Part shown: positions 44,701-59,700 of the stretch, in pieces | How positions within the stretch are numbered: the stretch's first letter is position 1 | Layout of the letters: each line of letters opens with the position of its first letter | Assembly (NCBI GenBank): GCA_949152475.1 | Contig: OX424562.1 | Location: 23,002,209-23,066,208, forward strand | Direction of reading: 5' to 3' | From: Terebella lapidaria | Taxonomy: Eukaryota > Annelida > Polychaeta > Terebellida > Terebellidae | Length of the DNA stretch: 64,000 nucleotides | Position numbers and translations under genes: made by a program | The notes under the pieces: model-generated | Told to the model about the DNA's origin: nothing | What the model saw: only the letters and a program-made list of their open reading frames with translations | Database searches by the model: none

Positions 44701-47700
44701 AAACGCTGAGAGTTGAACATGTAAAACATACAAACCCATAATGATATAATACAGTTTGTCATATAATAAAATAGGTGAACAATAGAATGCACTCCCATTA
44801 AATCCTGAAAACAAATGTATTTTTCAAAATTACTTTTGATATAACTTTTAATATAAAAACTCATCTCTGATGAAAGCACTAACATTATTGATGTTTTCCT
44901 CTGGTAGCCGTGGTGACCAGATCCTGCAGGTAAACGACAACTCTCTGGTGAACGTTCAGATAAACGACGCCCTGACGCTGTTCGCACACCTGCGTCCTGG
45001 TCCTGTGAGGCTCGTCATCCGCAAAAACGCTCTCCAACTGGTCAGTAGTCATGGTTACTTGGCTATTATTTTGGGTTTAACAAAATTGAAATGATAAATT
45101 TTGCATGATGAAATAATTGAAAATGTGATAGGAATTTGTCGATGACTTCCAGGTGATATTCAAGTATAGTTGCGATGGTACTTTTGTTGTTTGCAGTTGG
45201 AGAATGTTGCCGCAGACACAACCACGTCAATGGCGAGTGGAGGGGACTCAGATGCTGATGATGAACAGTCTGATCTAGGTAAGGTCACTTCATAATCAAT
45301 TCATTTCTTTTAACATCAGTGTAGTATCGAATGACTTGGTAATAATTCAGCTGAATTGGGCAATCATATTTCAAATTTAAAAAAGTTATTGAAATCAATC
45401 AATTAAAAACCATTTTATATTCTGTTGGGTTTGTTTTTGAAAATGTGTGAAGACATGGCGAAATGCCAGCTAAATCACTGAAATTCGCAAATACATAATG
45501 TATGTCATCTTTATATTGGAACAAATCATTTTCCCAAATCAATAATTCACTGAATGCCTGTTTATATTTGTGTGTTCAGAGAGTTCCAGTGAAGGGGAGG
45601 AGATGGAGTATGATCTGGAGACTGTAGCTAAGGTCAGTGATCCAAGCGTACTGCTTCAAATATCTGCTGTATATGAAATGTGTTCGCATGAGGCTAGCTT
45701 TGATAGGCAGTATTAGTTATGGGAGAACAAGCATGTTGGATTCAGTACACAGACTAAATATTGATCAACGATATAGCAAAATTTTGTTTCACAAAAACAT
45801 ATATAGTAGGTCGCACCAGATTTGAGTCTTTTCCCATCCCGTTATTGTTGAAATGGAAAATCGTCCAAAATATGAATTCAGTCCAGGTGGGAGTTTGTCA
45901 TGACATAAATAAGAAAAATGTCATAATTGTCACCCAGAGGGCAGCACTCAACTAGGCATAACATCACCAGTCACTAGGTGTCAGCACTTACTGTCAATAA
46001 GGGAGAAGATGTGTGTGGAAAGTGTGTGGAGAGTTTGAGCATTCCACTAAATTTCATTTCGGGTCTGATATTCAATATAATATTGACATATTTACCTGAA
46101 ATACCAGTGTCTATAAATAATCGACCATGGAAATGTACCAGTGAGTTATTCTTTTGAAAAAAAATCTATCTGATGCACATAGGACATAGACCTGCTTAAG
46201 TACATTTTGTATATAAATTGAGCCTTGTTTGCAGGCGTAAATTCCATATGGGTTCATGACAACAAAGTTATGACAGACCAAACAGTATTTTCCACAAAGT
46301 ACTGTATATATTTCTTTGCTGTACATGGACACGTTTGTGTATTTTCCTTGAACGGAGATTGCACCAAGTGATCACATTTGACCTTGCATTGAGGTGTGCC
46401 CACCGGGTCACGAAGTACGAGAATCTACCTGTATACAAACACAGCTAGAAACCCAGTGTGATGAACATGAATCTGTCCATGAATGCTCGCTCGTTTTGTC
46501 GTCAGTTCAGCGACCTGTGATCTCCTTGTCTCGGGTCTCACAATGGAAGGTTTTCTGCCTACAACTTTCACTAATTCACTCAATTAAGCTGGCTGAGGAC
46601 GTCAGCAGATAATTATATCCTACGAATGGATATGATCTATTGATTATCATAAAAGAACAAATTTGTGTTATTATTCAAAATTTTAGGCTATTTTGCTTGT
46701 TGTCACATTTTGGTTATGGAAGTCAATGGGAGTAGAACAAATATATAAGAAAAAAAAAATCATTTATATAATAATATTGTCACTATTTTGTGAATGGATA
46801 TGTATACACACCTCACCTAGTAAACAAAAAAATTCAGAAAACATATCACAAAATGGTTACCGGTATGTTAAGTCTTTCAGATCAATTCAGACTTTCATCA
46901 CAGATATATCTCAGGTGGTAGCATGGGGAGCTCAGTGGTAGTGTGCTGGGCTGCAGATCAACAGGTCCTGGGTTCGAATCTCAGCCTGGGAAACTACACT
47001 GTGGGTGTTTTCCATGTCATCATCTCATTGTCCCATGCGGTTTCTCAGATCGATTTAGCCTGGACACTATACAAAAGTGTCCTAAAACACCATTCATTCA
47101 TTCATTCATTCATTCATTCAGAGAACTCCATGACCAATCAACATACAAGTATTGTCTGCAAACCTTCTTGTTACAATTCATGACAAATTGTGCAGTAGTA
47201 TTTAAATTATTAGTTCATTTATGCATTTTATGTGTATACAATGTCATGTAGTATCAGTAGCTATGTCAGTACGTCATCAATTTTCTCGCAGTCATTTCCA
47301 AGCATATACCATACCGGTAGTAATGATCCATATACCTGCTTTCCAGTGTTGGAAGATTTTTTACCTGAAAAAAGCTCTGTTATCTTACCCGGAAGCAGTT
47401 ATTCCTGCAATTTCTTCCTTCTTCTCGACAAAACCAACACAATATTTACCTGGCTGGGACCATACATGTTATCAGCTATTGAGTAGCAATAGTAGCTCAC
47501 TGCTGGTCGAAGCTTTGCCAATACGTGACTAAGACGCCAGGTAATCAATTAGGCACGGTTGTGGACTTGGAACAAGTGGATCAAATCGTTTGACGGGGAC
47601 CGCGATTGGGAAGGAGGGAGCGGCATTGAGAGATGCCATGTGATTAGATCCCTCCCACACCTCAGTCACGGCCTCCTAGAAATCTCGCACTGATCGGTCG

Positions 47701-50700
47701 GTCGGGAGAATTTCACTTGGGTTGATAAACCAACGGGTGTAAACTGAGAGGCCTAGCAATACACTCATTGTCACAGGCCTGTCACGACTAAATCGTCAAT
47801 ATCGCTGCTCTGCCGTCTCTGTCGTGCGGACGAATCTCTTCTCCGTTTTTAGGTGAAGCTCTGACACAGCGGGTGCTACTTTGTGGGCCATGGTCGCAGC
47901 CTCTCCCTCATGTGACAGTGGCGATCACGATATGTCTAAAGAATTCCGTCGTGACCCTTCCATGCACAAGGACGATATTGTAACCTCAGGAGGCGATAAG
48001 TGGGATACACTAACACATTTGCCTGTGGACTATGTGGACGCCAGGTGGAAACTGAAAAGTGAAGCAACATTGGTGATTATTCTGCGTGAAAAGAATCTCG
48101 TGAGCAATCAACAGTGACAGGGAGAGTGTTGTCATACACCGTGGGCCGCTAACTCTTTGTGACTAGATCGAATTATTCAGGCCTCACCGATGAATGGTCG
48201 GAAGAATTTTTTCTGAGGACACCGTTAAATTGAGCTTGTTTTTTTTTTCCACTGAAAAGACAGGAGATGAAAACCTAGGGCCAGTTGGTGGTCTCGAGGA
48301 GCATACATTGTACGTGCCACTATGTGCGGACACTTGTTCAAATGTCGGAGAGAGACGGCGATTGAGCACTTGACAAACTTTTATGCAACATGTATGACAG
48401 TTTGGATATATTGACAGAGGAGTGTCGTGCTTTCTTTTATGTTATCTTGATATAATAGGTAGTCGAGCCTGTCATGCTTCAAGCCCCATTTAGCTGCTAT
48501 CGAGAACAACATTGATACATTTATCACACATATTGTGACGTAATGCGCCAGCTTTGGAGGATCAAACCAAGCAGTAATTGGCATAAACATTAGTATATAT
48601 TACTGGTAATCAGTTCCGTACCCTCTAAGTTGAGTGAGAGACCTTCTATTCACCTGGTCAGCGAGGCCACTTACCCTGAACATCTGAGGGCTGGAGCGGG
48701 TGTCATTTTGGATTAGCAGGGAGATGATCCTTACTGGCCAATGGACGACACTTGGATACCACCTACCTTGACCCTATTGATAGATAGTCCTATTGCTAAT
48801 ACATGTACATTGTATATAGCTAGGCACCATGCAATTTGGACTGTCACTTTCGTTGATGTAGACCTCTTCTACAGGACTGGACTACTAATTTGAGAGGTTC
48901 GTCACCATATGGTACTAATCAGCGTTGAGTACTGGGCAGCCAGCGAAAAACTTCAGATTGCCTTCAGCCTGTTCAGGGGAAAATGTCCAGATTCATAGCA
49001 CCATGGACTAATTGTGTAAATACCTGGATATAATGGTTTATGAATATTCATGACCCATCGTTCTGTTCGCACTATGCTTTGGATAGAGTGGCATTCATTC
49101 TCGGCATGCAGCACTCACCTTGGATTGTTTTTCTATCGGACGCCAGTCCATTAATACTGAATTATTGCATTATAAATATTTGTGTAATGTTTGACAATAA
49201 CTGGTCTCTGCATTATAAATTGGAATTGCGCTCGAGATATACAGGCATATACTGATTAAAGTGCACATGTTTATACCAATATGAATCAAGTGCCATGAAT
49301 CTTCGTTAGGGTCAATTATTTGATCTATAAATTTTCCAACCTTTCTTTGAATTCAGAAATGACATTGCAGTGGATTTTATGGTTGTATCACAAAAACAGG
49401 ACCACCAAGTAAACAATGGTGGCAGTTTTGTACTCAAAGTTGTTCTCAAAGTAGACTGCAAACCACCTACGGGTAGTGTTTATATTTTACGACAAAGAGT
49501 TTGAAGAACAGCCTTCAAAATCTCATAAAATTACTAATTCTGTCCATAGAGAATGATATATTCCCTGTGTATGTGAATTGCTTCTCTGTTCACAACACTA
49601 CACCTCGGAACAGGTTGTTCAATGAATAACCACCAAATTCAATTGCACAGATTCTAACTACAATTGCCATGGAATTTACTCCGTACTCCTGAGGCAATAT
49701 ATAATTTCCTAGTACTCCGCAAGCAGACGTATAACAACAACGTCACATGTGCATAACTCGGACCAGTTATTGTTTTACATACATGTGCTGAGAAATGTCA
49801 TGGGCGGCTTTTTTTTTCGTCGTTGTGCATGTGTGCGAGATATTTCATGCTGGTGTCCGTTACTTCTTCAGTGTCACACGAAGATGATGACGGAAATGAT
49901 GTGATAACTGGATGTTATATGTGTGGTCACAAGATGGTGTAACTGACAGGACCGAAAACTGTGAATAGCACAAGTGACGAAATATTACGTGCTAATAGCA
50001 AGTGATGCTCGGATGATGTGTGGCGACGTCTCGTTTACGGTGGGAAAGTGCGTGTTACCAGCGGTTACGCTTGTCCCCGCCTGGTAGCATCTGTGTGTCT
50101 GGTCAGCACTGGAGGAGTGGAAAGTTCCGTACAGGAGTACAAGTACACACCTGCTTTGGTACTCGGCTGCTGGTGTACTGGACTAAACACAGACTACATC
50201 ATGCCTGATGCCTTTCGATTCCACCTACGAAAACATCATAGATGACACCGGGTGAAAATTATACAGGACAATACCTTGTAATCATGGTAATGACTTACAC
50301 TGGAAAAAAATGAGCCCCCTGGATATTACATAACTGATATTGACTTGGATTCCAATCGTTACCTAGCAACGGAACGACAACTATAATATTCCACTGCCAG
50401 TAAAAACATAATTCCAAGCGAGTGGGCGAGGCTTTCATTGGAACTGACGACCTGAGATATGCCGCTGAGATAGCTGGGAACTTGGTAGGAAGCCATCGCC
50501 TGTAGATAGGCTTCCTGGCTTCTTTAGGAAGCCCACAGTGTCAGACTGGCTTCCAGGCGGCGCAGGGCCATGTGTACATGTGGCTTTCTGTTCAAATGCT
50601 GTGTGAAGGTATATCTTTGAATATTTTTTTTCCGAAAGGAAATTATCTGTTTTACATGTAATGATCATAAGTATGAAAGTAAATATAAAGTATTGATTTA

Positions 50701-53700
50701 ACTCATGCATTGAGATAAGTGTGTCATGACGGTAGATTTCATCATGTCCCCATCAGCTGGAGGAAGTATATTTTGTTTAAAATCATGTTCTAAACTTGAG
50801 AATTGAGAAAGTCGTGTATTGTAGATTGGAGTTTGTGGGTGCGAGGACATTGACAATGTATAAGTGGCCATGAAGTTGACCTCACTTGGTCTCGTCCGGA
50901 AATTTGTCTACTGTTTGTTGCGCTTTGTAGGAAAATCCATTTTCGAGGAAAGAGTTTAAATCCAAACATGGCTAAGTTTGAGGAGAGATTATAGCCATGA
51001 AGCATGACAGGGCAGGCACCTGTACTCTCAATGCCTAACGGTAGACTTGCTCTTTTATGTTCATAAATTGTTGGCTGTGATCCTAAGAATGCTCGATTGA
51101 TCAGACGTTTTTTCATCGGTACTTTGAAGTAGGCAAGGTGCTAGATATTTGTCCATACATAGTTTGAGCACAATGACATGCTAGTGGTAATTGTAATGAC
51201 TCCTTTGGGGGCCACTTGTATGCCTTCTTTTGGCTGTCTTGCTAGAAAATGTTGTGCCTCTGGCAATGCTGATGGCACAAGCCGAAAGTATTCTAATTGA
51301 ATTAATTGCACCGGACTGGATACATTGATCAAAATATAGATAACAACACCTGTAGGCAAAAGGCAAAGGCTATTGAAATACTGTAGCTAATGACTTGCAT
51401 AACTCTTCATTTGTAACTGACCGAAGTGTTTATAAATGCCTGTAGTTTTGGAATGCTTTGCGTGCTTCTTGCAAGGTCGATAACTGGATTTCATGATATG
51501 ATTCAATGCATTTGACCTGCCCCAATCTTATAAACAATAATTAAAACACGTCCATCGATTGGGAGACCTCCATATTCAATGGGCATGAACCATTTCAATA
51601 AACTCTTTGACAAAAAACACTATAACAAAATATACAAAATTGGATGTCCACTCTTGTGTTCACATCAGAAACTCCACTCTTTCTTCCAGTCCCATGATGC
51701 CCACCCCCGGTCGCCTTTTTCCAAGGGATCTTCCCCATACATGTTCGTGACCTTAGATACACAGTAGTAGCCCTTATATTGTATTGATTGGAAATCCTAG
51801 ACCTGTTTTATTCATCGCTAATGCAGCATAGAATGGTAAGATGAATGTAGCATACCTGTGTTTGTCATAGCGTATCCACTGAGCCAGGGTCAGGCAGGCA
51901 ATGGGATTTTTGCAGTGAATATTGATTTCTGATAAGTTGCAAAACAACATTGACGTGTTGATCTGTGGCTCACTTGCTGAGGTCATTACTGTTATTTGTA
52001 ACATCAGTAATGAGAAAAAACTCCCCCTGAAACATACTTGTAATCCTGCAGCTCTTATATAACTGATTTCTCACGAATGAACTTTGACATTATTTTTTTG
52101 TGTCTGTGAAGTTAAAGTACATGTGTGTTGAATCATATCCTACGTAAATTTTGTCATATAATAAGTTTTATATTGCACTGTTCCATGATTCATAATTTGA
52201 TTATTTGTTTGTAAAAAAAATAATTCTATGTCAACAGGTAAAAGACGTTTTAGTCCAAAACTACATTATTCTTTATCATAATGTTTCCATCATAATGGAT
52301 GAGATGTAGGTCTGAGGTGTCCTTCATTAGAGAAAGTATATGGCAATCTAGTTTGATAATGGCCACCCATTGTTGTATATTTCCAGGCACCACAGGATGA
52401 CCCTCGCCGTAACGACCCTCATGAAACCTCAGCAGACCCTATCGAAGCCGTACGAGGCTTTATCAACCATGGCTTGGAGGTGGAACCGGAAGCCATTGAG
52501 CTGGCTTCCTCACCTGGACAGAGACCAGGATCCAGCCCCACTCCAATCTCCATGCATTCGACAACAAGCCTGGCGTCCAAGAGGTCCAGTGTGGCCATGT
52601 CTGAGGGCGGTAGGAGCATCGCTGAGAGCGAGGGTGCAGCTGTGGACCTCTCCACCGTCTTTGCCGGACTGCGGGGGGACGAGTCAACCATGGGCTGGGA
52701 CGAGGAGAGTCTCTACACAGAGCGCAGCGAGACAGGCTCACTGGCACCATCTGTAGGGCTGCGGAGCAGGTCTGGGAGCACGAAGAGCGGGGGAGGGGTG
52801 GTTGTCCACATGAAAGACTCTCCTCGGGACCCGCCGAAGAGCGTCCGCGCCGTCAAAGCCAAGAAACGCAAACGCAACCGACAAGTGGACATCGAAGATA
52901 TCGTCATAGAGTTTGATCCACACAAGGAGTACATGTGGGAGATGAGAGTCAAATACGAGAAGGAGAAGAGGAAAAAGAGATCATCAAAGGAGGACACTTC
53001 ACCAAGTTCCGGTCAGGTCTCAACGAGTGCCTCCGTTGAGAGTCTGGACAGAGGTCTCACTGAGAGACCTGAGACACCTCACTCGTCAATGGATCCGGAC
53101 TCACGCACTTCCAACCCCCACTCCTCCCCCTCCAGACCCCCAAGCCAAGCTGCCCTCCCAGAACTGAAAACCATTGTACATACCAAAGAGAGACTGGATG
53201 AGAGTAGAGTTATCAGCCCTGTACAACAGACATCCCCACTCAGGATCACTCACTCAACCAGTCCAACGTTACCCACTGCAGAATCCAGGGAAGATGCAAT
53301 AATCGAGTACGATTCCATGCCAAGGCCAATGCCTAGAGCAGTAGTAGAAACAGAAACTGAGTTAGCTGCAATACCTAATATTCCAGATGAACATAAATCG
53401 CTCTCCAAGAGCACCAGTAACACTCCAGAACTGCCCACTGAAGAAATCCGACAACCCACAGTGGTAGAAACTCTCGTCATCCATCGACTACCCGGGGAGA
53501 AACTAGGGATGGGACTCAGTATCGAGAGCATCGGGGGTGACAACGATCCTGTCAAGGGGGTCTTCGTGGAAAACATCACACCAGGTGGGGCTGCCGACAA
53601 GGCCACCGGCGGCAAGAATGGGATTTGTCTTGGGGACGAGATCTTGGAAATAAATGGCACGCCTTTGAAGCATGTTTCCTATTCAGAGACAGTGGCTTTT

Positions 53701-56700
53701 TTTCGTGAACTTCCTCTGCGGATGATCCTGAAAGTGGAGAGGAAAATAAGCGTTCAGACGTCCCTGACCAGTGACCCGGATCACTCCGATGACAAGTCAG
53801 TGCCTTCCACTAGTCAGATTTCCCATGGTGCTTTGCTCTCTGACTCAGATATCCCAGAAGGCTTCGTGCAGAAAATTGTGACGTTCTCGAAGGAGACTTC
53901 AGAGACACTTGGACTCAGCCTCGTGCAGAGCTATGGGTCGACTAGGCACTTCTTCCAGGTCAGTGAAATAAAACAGCTTTCAGCAGTAGGTAAAAAATTA
54001 TGATGAACAAGATGTGCAAGGAAACTGGAGAGTAGCCATGTCAGTCTAAAGTTGCAAAACAGAACATAACATTTGCCTAAAAAGACCTTTACGAGATGGC
54101 TGAACTTATCAATATCACATCTACATATTTTACTATGCATTATTGTTTGAAAATCTAATATTTGTCTCCGAGTACAGGTGAAGCGTGTTTCGCCGGCGGG
54201 TGTGTGTTCCCGGGAGGGACGAGTCCGTAGTGGTGACAGACTGGTATCCTACAACGGCCGACTACTGACTGACATCAGTCATGCCGAGTGTGCCGAGATC
54301 TTACAGCAGCCCGCAACGCACGTGACCTTGACCTTGCTCCGAGCTGACTCAGACTACCGCTCATACGACCTGTTCTCCGGTCACGATATCGGCTCCAGCA
54401 TCGAGCAGTCGGAACCCCCAGAGATGGGCAATGACAGCGCAGCCGAGACCACAGACTCTGAAAATCTCTTCGCAGCTCTGGATGTGGACGAAGTGAGGAA
54501 GAACAATTTAAACCAGAACCAGATTTTCGCTAAGAACCAGGTTCGACTTGTCTACTCGCAGGTCGGTGTCAATGACGGAGACAACAAACTTGGCACCGAG
54601 CCAGGGACTGCAGTCACAGATAGCAAGCACCTGTTGCAGAATGGAGACATGGTTCGTGATACCGGTGGGCATGTTGTCCACCAGGTCCTAGTGCACTCGA
54701 CGCCGGATATTCAAGGTACTAGACCTCGTCACCATAGCAACCTGCAGTATGAGGACCCGTCAGCTTCAGACTCGGAGCCACCTCCCCTCCCCACCCTCCC
54801 GCCACCCCCTGTGCCTTCCAATGATGTCTTCCAAACTCAGCCACAGACTTCCTACAACTTGGGAGATCTTCCTATCACCAACATTGACGACTTGATGGAC
54901 ACTGACAACAGCGTATCCGATGGAAACGACACTGACATCGCTACCAACATCACCGCAGTGACAGCGAGCACCGAGCCTTTCAGCGTGTCCGAGGATTTGA
55001 GATCAGTGACAGAGTCGACCCTGTCGGAGCCTGCTGGATCAATCCCAGGACTCGACAATGATGTGGTGCTGATATCCATGACTGACAAAAAAGAGCGTGT
55101 GCAACATAGCACATCCACCACATCTATACCTGATGTGGTGTCAGCGAACTTCAACCAAGTTATTCCTGACCTTGTGACGGAATCCACACCAAAAGCCAGA
55201 GACAATTTGGATATCATACCTAAACCTATTGTGAATGCTGACTACATCAGTGACTCTCAAACTGTCATTCCAAGAGACCTCACTGATCCTTTTGAGCAAC
55301 TAGAGACACAACTAGATATTGATGATGCCCCAAAATTGGACTTACATAGTTTGGAACCGCCGCCCTCACCAAGCATAGCCAGTAGAGAGATAATCGTCAA
55401 CACTAGCATAGATACCGTCTCTCGCCACACTCCAACTGAGATTTCACCGAATGAGATTAAACATGAGCTTCGAGATACTCCTCAGACATTGATGACTTCA
55501 ACAGTTGATACAAGTACAAACAGGGCAACTCGTGGAACAGTGACAGATACTCAAGAGAAATTCCTTCCAGAACCCTTGCCAGGATATTTAGAACATTCAA
55601 GTGTAGGTCAGGTGTCCTCTGGAGCCACTGACTTTGACAGCAGAGAGGCTCCACCACCTTTGCCAGACTCCCTGCCACCCCCACTGCCTGACAGTGAACC
55701 ACCCAACCTCAGTGATGAGGACCTCAAAGGAGCAAGCCCTATACCGCCACCAGACATGACAAAATACCCAATGGCCACTGAGATTGATGATATTGTGCCA
55801 AGTGATGAAGATCGTGGGACAGCCTCTGCTCAAGATCGTCAAGTCGTAGTGAAGGAAAATGTGGATATAGAAGAAACTGAAACAAAAGGAGTTAAAAATC
55901 TTGCTAGGATGTTCTCAACGGAGTCTTCAGATGGGTCTGTCCCTTACAAGTCTCTGGACAGAGCCTCTATGCCTCCACCACCTCCAGTGCCAGCACAAGT
56001 TAGCTCCTCGATCGCTAAAAATGATTCCGACGAAATGCCAAAGAGACCCGTTTCACCGTACAGGGTTGAGATGCGCCAGGCTGTGCACACAGACTTGTTA
56101 TTCAGTCAGGATGCGAGTCTGGAAGAGGCCCCAACTCCCACAGGTCCCATCCGACCTCCACGGAGACAAAACTCCCAGCGCCAGTCGAGCACCGAGATCG
56201 ACAGACCTCAGGATGACCTCAGGAAGGATCTCACGCTAGACATACCAAAGACCCATGCAGCGTCCCCAGCCTCCAGTCCAGACTCGAAGTCAGGCCTGTC
56301 GCCCGGAAGATCATCTCCCAGCTCTCCATTCAAGTCACTCGTGAAGCCTCTCAACCCCAGCGTAATGTTGACTTCTCCACGACCTTTCTACAAGACGGCG
56401 GAGTCGCCCAAGTCACCAGAAAGCTCGGCACCTTGGAAGATTGGAACAGCAACTGGGAAATCCACCTCGACTCCTGACCTGAGCAAAGACTCTGCAACAC
56501 TAAGTATCCATGCCACTAGTCACCAAGCTAGCCTCACGAATGCCAGCTCTGTTTCTTCCCTGGAAACCATATCACCCAGTACATTTACATCCACGTACAG
56601 CCTGAATGCCCCCACCAAATGGACACCGCCAAAGTTACAGTCAGTCTCGTCCAGATTTGGCTCCTTCGGCACCACTCGTCTCCGTAGAAACGACGGCCCG

Positions 56701-59700
56701 TTCCAGGTGGAGGTTCTCAAGAGTATCCTGGGCCTCGGGCTGTCAGGTGAAGTGAGGGAGGGTGTCGTCGCGGTGACAGACATCACACAGTCAGGGCCAG
56801 TCGGTCGAAACGGCAATATTAGGTGTGTATCATCTGATAGAAATGTATTAATACCCAATAGAAACAGATATCATAACTTTTGTAAAGAGTAATGATTTCC
56901 AAATTGTTAATGTTACAATATTGCAATAATCATACTGATGATATGTTGATAATGGCATGTTAAAAAACATGGTTGCCTGGTTGTTGTTGCATATCATATT
57001 ATGCCATGGTTTGGTCATAATGTAATCTTGGCTGCACTATTCTTAGCTATTGTTTGTTAAATGGCTGGAACATTATGATTTGAATTTCCTGACCGCATAT
57101 CTTTCTATGGTAAAGACCACAAAGAATAAAGTTACTTTCGCGAATTTCGAGAATCTGCTCTTCAGAAAGCTAAACCATTCAGTAAATAAATATCAGAATG
57201 AAAAATGTGCACATATCTGTAAACAGTGCTCTACCAAATTGCCACATGTATCATTGCACTCCTCATGGTCCTGAATAGTTTGAATGTTGATGTGGCTTAG
57301 AACGGTTGGTTGATTTCCCATCAAAGAGCCGCTATTCACGCCGATGTTGCGCAATCCTTCAGTGTCGACATTTACACAGGTGACTGGTTGTCGCTCGGCA
57401 GCTATTGCCGCCGGCTCCGGCAGGCATACCTCTGTCTCCTCGATGTTTGTTCTCCGTGCTGGAATCTTTACTTATACTGCCTGAGTCTCAAGAGGAATTT
57501 GATTTGTAAAGTTGACATTTTAACCTTGTATCTTCCTCTCGCTCTATGTGCAAGGGGCATTCAGAGTATTTGCCTAGACTTTTTGGTGGATAAATACAAG
57601 ATTTCATCCATTAAAATTGTCGACTATCGGTCAAAATTAGTTTCTGTGTGGATATTCTTGTTGGCAATTCATTTGAATACCTCAATATGCACGTCTTTTA
57701 GTTCGAATGTCAATGCATGTAAAGTCTTGCTGCATCGTTCATGTCAGTATTTCCTTGTCAAAATCAAGGAATTTCGAGAGCGTAAGTTGGAGAGTCTCAC
57801 TTTGCAGCTGATTTTTTTGTGACCATGATATATACTAACATATAACATATATAAATCACGGACTTTGATTTAGCCGACCACCTTTTTCATAATACCCATC
57901 TATTACTGCACATATGAAGGCATCAACCACACTTCATCATATTGACCCTGTCTTTATGTGTTTTCCTTCTTCAAAGACAGTGATAAATACCTGATGAATA
58001 TCAATCTGAAGTGCCATTAAGAACTTATTGTTACGGAAATCTTAGCTTCGCATTAATCCACCCAAGCTATCAAAAAAGATTAGCTTTGGGTATTTCCATA
58101 CGGCATTCTTGATTATGTTGATCTGTGACGTTATTCGGGACATTTATTTTATTGATGGTTTCAGTGTATTGTCATAATACCTGGCCTTCAAACTAAGTGT
58201 ATGGCAGTGCTTATCATGTACATTTGGCCTCGTCATTGCAATCTTCATAACAAATTTTCAGAACAAAGAGAAGGCCATATAATGATACATTTAGGAAGTG
58301 AAGGTAAAACTAAACCACAGGTGCATCAAAAAGATTCAATCTGCGAATCAGAACAAGATTGTGAACTGATGATTTCAGACTTGGCGATCATCTGCTGTCG
58401 GTGAATGATAAACCGCTGGCGGGTCTGACCCAGGACGAAGTGAACGACGCCTTGAACCTTCAGCCATCCGGGATCGTCAAACTCGTCGTCCAGGTGGCGC
58501 CACCTACCCAAGATCCCGAACAACTAGGAGAGGACAAGTCGTCAAAAGTCATAGACACTGGCGGCACATCAAACCAAGTAGCCAGTGAGTATAGAGAGAT
58601 ATATTTGCTCTCCTAATCTTATTAAAACCTTGTGTTTGGAATCCTTGTTTATACCTTTAAAATTGGTGAAATTATCTACTGTAAAAAATACAATTTTGTA
58701 TCATGCCTGGTATAATCTGCGTGAAGACTGTTGCACATGTACTTTGTGCTTTTACCTATAAATATGTATTGAATACATACTGATATGAATAATAGGTTGA
58801 GAGAGCTATGTTTGATGAAGAATCAGGTAAAATTTCTAAAAAGCTTGACTGCTTGAGGAAGGCCATTTCAAATTTGACAAATGAGTATTAAGAGAAATAA
58901 ATCTTGCTTCAATCTTGTAAAATTCTGCCTGAGTGAATAAGTCGCTACTTCGCGAATTCTATCCTTTGGAAATTTATATACTCAAAATATTTAGCAAAAT
59001 GTTCAGGTTTTATATGTACTTGTGAAAAAATTTGGTGTGTGTTTCCCAATCATCAATCAAATATTTATTACCGTGCCTCCAATTATACCCGCCCTGCCAA
59101 GTGTATGAAGTCTTACTATAGTATACAACCATTTCTGTCTGCAGTACGTACAATCTACCTTGTACTCTACATGGCTTTGTTGTTGCGTATAATAATATAT
59201 CAGCTTCACCGACAATTTATGCATTGAGAACATGCGTTATTGGTATTTTGTTTTGGGCAAGTGAAAATATCTTCATCTTTGGTAAATAGCAAAGTGCGTG
59301 ACTGAGAGGTGTTGAATTATTTTGACAACTAGTTATGGACGCAGTGAAAAACGATTTATGTGTTCCATGTATAGGCCTGAGTGTATAAACTGGATATATT
59401 CTGCAATGGTTGATTTGGACTTGCTGATAACTGTCAACATAATCATATGAGAGTCGGTAAATTGTATCTGATAAGGGTAGAAAACTATTCGGAGATATTT
59501 ATTGGCGGTCTTGCATCATTAGAGAATTACGCAGTCAATCACGATCATAAACAGGTGCCTGGCTTTCTGTTCTCTTGAGATTTGAGCACAGGCAACTTGA
59601 TCGTCACGTGGGAAAAATTATGTAATAGTTTTAGAACGGAAAAAAAATCAAACACTTGAAAAATGAAGAAAACAGGGTCCTCCAACTTTGTACATTGTAA

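Larger units (their letters stand above)
45633..52386. other. PDZD2-like intron 11 (6.75 kb)
   Basis: A long intron containing the SINE at 46921-47120 and a less AT-rich block at about 47,540-48,120 (see the candidate alternative first exon). The remainder (48,120-52,386) shows no recognised exon or element. Confidence 0.55.

Noticed and set aside
46921..46992. Functional tRNA-Cys gene
   Set aside because: The acceptor stem does not close and the copy continues into a SINE body with an ATTC tail.
50018..50245. Possible exon in PDZD2-like intron 11
   Set aside because: No acceptor/donor pair in usable phase and no similarity.
57310..57822. 170-codon open frame inside the PDZD2-like intron 13
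   Set aside because: Hydrophobic/Cys-rich translation with no family resemblance; it lies between two halves of PDZ7 and its frame joins neither exon.
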